From: Bacillota bacterium | Lineage (GTDB): Bacteria > Bacillota > Clostridia > Lachnospirales > Lachnospiraceae | DNA length: 24,594 nt | Direction: 5' to 3' | NCBI GenBank assembly: GCA_022717655.1 | Contig: JAIIAN010000019.1 | Coordinates: 1-24,594, forward strand | Shown here: positions 23,285 to 24,594 of the stretch, piece by piece | Layout of the letters: each line of letters starts with the position of its first letter | Position numbering within the stretch: position 1 is the stretch's first letter | Notes under the pieces: generated by a model | Told to the model about the DNA's origin: nothing | Databases searched by the model: none | Seen by the model: the letters and a program-made list of their open reading frames with translations, nothing else | Translations under genes and position numbers: made by a program

Positions 23285-23602
23285 TTATTTCTGTTTCATC
23301 TTGATATCGATGGAAACACCAGCCGGCATCTCTAAACGAGACAGGGCATCAACAGTTTTCTGTGTTGGTGTGATGATATCAATCAGTCTTTTATGAGTTC
23401 TCTGCTCGAACTGTTCTCTGGAATCTTTGTATTTGTGTACCGCACGTAAGATTGTTACTACTTCTTTTTTAGTAGGAAGCGGAACCGGTCCACTCACAGT
23501 TGCTCCATTCTTTTTAACAGTTTCGATAATTTTGCTTGCAGACGCATCTACTAACTGATGATCATAAGCTTTTAAAGTGATTCTCATTACTTGACTTGCC
23601 AT
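23285..23602 (-). CDS. rpsJ: 30S ribosomal protein S10
   Basis: S10 works in the small subunit and, as NusE, in antitermination complexes with NusB. The 105 residues show MRITLKAYDHQLVDASASKI, VSGPVPLPTKKEVVTILRAVHKYKDSREQFE and RTHKRLIDI. AAAGGAGGAG precedes the ATG at 23602. It is the first gene of the operon, behind the promoter and long leader. Confidence 0.99.
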   Translation of the reverse strand: MASQVMRITLKAYDHQLVDASASKIIETVKKNGATVSGPVPLPTKKEVVTILRAVHKYKDSREQFEQRTHKRLIDIITPTQKTVDALSRLEMPAGVSIDIKMKQK

Positions 23603-23830
23603 AAAAAAAGTCTCCTCCTTTTCGCACTTTATAAGTAGTACGACAAGCGGCGACTGTACACATTCCCGTGTGTGTCATCTCATTTCTGCACACACTCCCA
23701 CATACCCGTGGTAAGTCTTCAAGATTTTGTACAGTGACTTGTCGTCAGTTTCCTAACATGACATTCGCTCCACGGAAAACCTGCCTTTGTGGCAGCAACC
23801 TCGCGCTTCATAGCTATCAATGTCACAGCA
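23603..23830 (-). promoter_or_regulatory. Structured leader of the S10 operon
   Basis: The transcript predicted to start near 23830 has two large folds. First, TGACATT pairs with AATGTCA (23819-23825 with 23759-23765), enclosing CTGCC-ACAAA-GGCAG (23781-23795) and flanking GCGCGAGG and CCGTGGAGCG segments. Second, ACGACAAG pairs with CTTGTCGT (23738-23745 with 23640-23647) and ACTGTACA with TGTACAGT (23728-23735 with 23653-23660). They enclose CCAC-GGGTAT-GTGG and GTGTGTG/CACACAC hairpins as a three-way junction. Together they suggest a ribosomal-protein feedback leader, possibly for L4. No coding frame here is convincing. Confidence 0.7.
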
Positions 23831-23836
23831 AGGATG

Positions 23837-23865
23837 AGTATACACGATTCTGCAAAATAATGCAA
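23837..23865 (-). promoter_or_regulatory. Main promoter of the S10 operon
   Basis: Minus strand TTGCAT (23860-23865), a 17-bp spacer, TATACT (23837-23842), a near-consensus housekeeping promoter. Directly upstream (23868-23896) lies an almost pure A-tract that should act as an UP element for the alpha C-terminal domain. Predicted start is near 23830. Confidence 0.88.
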
Positions 23866-23938
23866 GAGGTTTTTTTAATTTTTTTATTTTTTTTTTGAAT
23901 ACAAGAAAAGATTGATCTGGCAAAGTTTTTCTGCGAAA

Positions 23939-23965
23939 CAAAAAAAGAGAGTCGAAACTCTCTTT
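23939..23965 (-). terminator. Intrinsic terminator after the Glu-rich protein gene
   Basis: A 9-bp perfect stem AAAGAGAGT / ACTCTCTTT with a TTCG loop, followed by a U-run on the minus strand. It separates the upstream gene from the S10 promoter. Confidence 0.92.
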
Positions 23966-24004
23966 CTTCGCTTCTATGCTTCTTATATTATATATAGAAA
24001 CATT

Positions 24005-24594
24005 TTAGAATAAATTTGTATAATCCAAAAGCGTCACCTTATTATCTGAATCTTCAATTACTTCTGGATGGTCACCATGTGCCTGTGCATTTCTTAAAAG
24101 CTCTTCTACCGATGGACTCGGAAGAACTTCCTCTAATTTTGGTTCTTCTTCGGATTCTGAATTTTCCTCTTCCTGAACGGCTTCTGATTTTTCAGCTTTC
24201 ATTTCGGCAATCTCAGTTTCTAATGCTTCTTCAATTTTTGCCTCCAGCCCAATGGTATCTTCATTCTCTTTAGATTTTACTTCTTCTGCCTTTGGTTCTT
24301 CTGTTTGAACTAAAGTTTCACCAGCAGGCTCCTCTTGTGTTGCTTCCACTGACTCTCCTGCGGTTTCTTTTTCTGCTGTTTCTTCTACAGCAGGTTTTTC
24401 TACTGTTTCCCCTGATTCTAAAATTTCTGGCTTTAACAGTTCTGGTTCTAACACCTGTGTTTTTGCACCGGCAGTTTCTTTTCCATCTGCCAGCACTGCT
24501 GTTCCCTTTTCTACCATCTCTATTGCATCCTGTAAATGTGAATTTTCATCTGATTCCGGATTCTGCTCAGATTCTGCCTGACTGTTCTGTACTT
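24005..24594 (-). CDS. Glu-rich acidic protein, C-terminal part (5' end outside window)
   Basis: The frame is open to the right edge with no stop, so the start lies outside the window; the ATG at 24517 is probably internal. The visible 195 residues are strikingly low complexity, rich in Glu, Ala, Lys, Thr and Ser, with many EE and EExAEKE-like runs and almost no hydrophobic stretches until the end. The C-terminus is less biased: PSVEELLRNAQAHG, then NKVTLLDYTNLF. I see no signal peptide, membrane segment or catalytic motif in this part. It looks like a disordered acidic tail or linker of a larger protein, with a short conserved-looking terminal peptide. I do not recognise the family. Confidence 0.75.
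   Translation of the reverse strand, partial: VQNSQAESEQNPESDENSHLQDAIEMVEKGTAVLADGKETAGAKTQVLEPELLKPEILESGETVEKPAVEETAEKETAGESVEATQEEPAGETLVQTEEPKAEEVKSKENEDTIGLEAKIEEALETEIAEMKAEKSEAVQEEENSESEEEPKLEEVLPSPSVEELLRNAQAHGDHPEVIEDSDNKVTLLDYTNLF

Noticed and set aside
23753..23941. 62-codon minus-strand frame in the S10 leader
   Set aside because: It spans the terminator, A-tract and promoter, so it cannot be on the S10 transcript; Lys/Phe content comes from the A-tract.

Overview
This window looks like the chromosome of a low-GC Gram-positive anaerobe of the class Clostridia, most likely family Lachnospiraceae. The reasons are the gene order of a complete S10-spc-alpha ribosomal supercluster with rpsD inside the alpha part, a KOW-domain gene between map and infA, a zinc-type S14, an L17 with a long internal insertion, a type III glutamine synthetase, and strong AGGAGG ribosome binding sites. 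The taxon is an inference from family knowledge, not a database result. Almost every gene is on the minus strand, so the biological reading order runs from the right end to the left.

From right to left: (1) 24594-24005 is the 3' part of a very Glu-rich protein of unknown function, closed by an intrinsic terminator. (2) 24004-23603 holds an A-tract, a strong promoter (TTGCAT, 17 bp, TATACT) and a structured leader of about 230 nt. (3) 23602-10775 is one long run: rpsJ, rplC, rplD, rplW, rplB, rpsS, rplV, rpsC, rplP, rpmC, rpsQ, rplN, rplX, rplE, rpsN, rpsH, rplF, rplR, rpsE, rpmD, rplO, secY, adk, map, a KOW-domain gene and infA. (4) Between infA and rpmJ lie a large hairpin and a second strong promoter (TTGCAA, 17 bp, TATTAT) that starts rpmJ, rpsM, rpsK, rpsD, rpoA and rplQ, which ends at a strong terminator near 7030-7087. 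(5) 6953-211 is accessory to the ribosomal cluster: a DagK/YegS-type lipid kinase, a MntP/YtaF-type membrane protein, a type III glutamine synthetase with its own promoter and terminator, and a translationally coupled MoxR AAA+ ATPase and VWA-domain protein. (6) 1-210 holds a bidirectional-looking terminator and a possible remnant of a small plus-strand hydrophobic peptide gene.

The ribosomal cluster makes 27 ribosomal proteins, the RNA polymerase alpha subunit, IF-1, the SecY translocon channel, adenylate kinase and methionine aminopeptidase, so it ties translation, transcription, secretion and protein maturation together. No gene in it is broken. The most interesting signals are non-coding. 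Several gaps in the cluster carry long, sometimes mutually exclusive hairpins (rpsJ leader, rplW-rplB, rpsN-rpsH, infA-rpmJ, rpmJ-rpsM, rpoA-rplQ) that look like feedback or processing elements, and a 93-nt imperfect hairpin starts at the stop codon of the lipid kinase gene. I see no CRISPR array, tRNA, rRNA, insertion sequence or integrase. I did not find a clear new multi-gene system; the MoxR-VWA pair is the nearest protein-level candidate.
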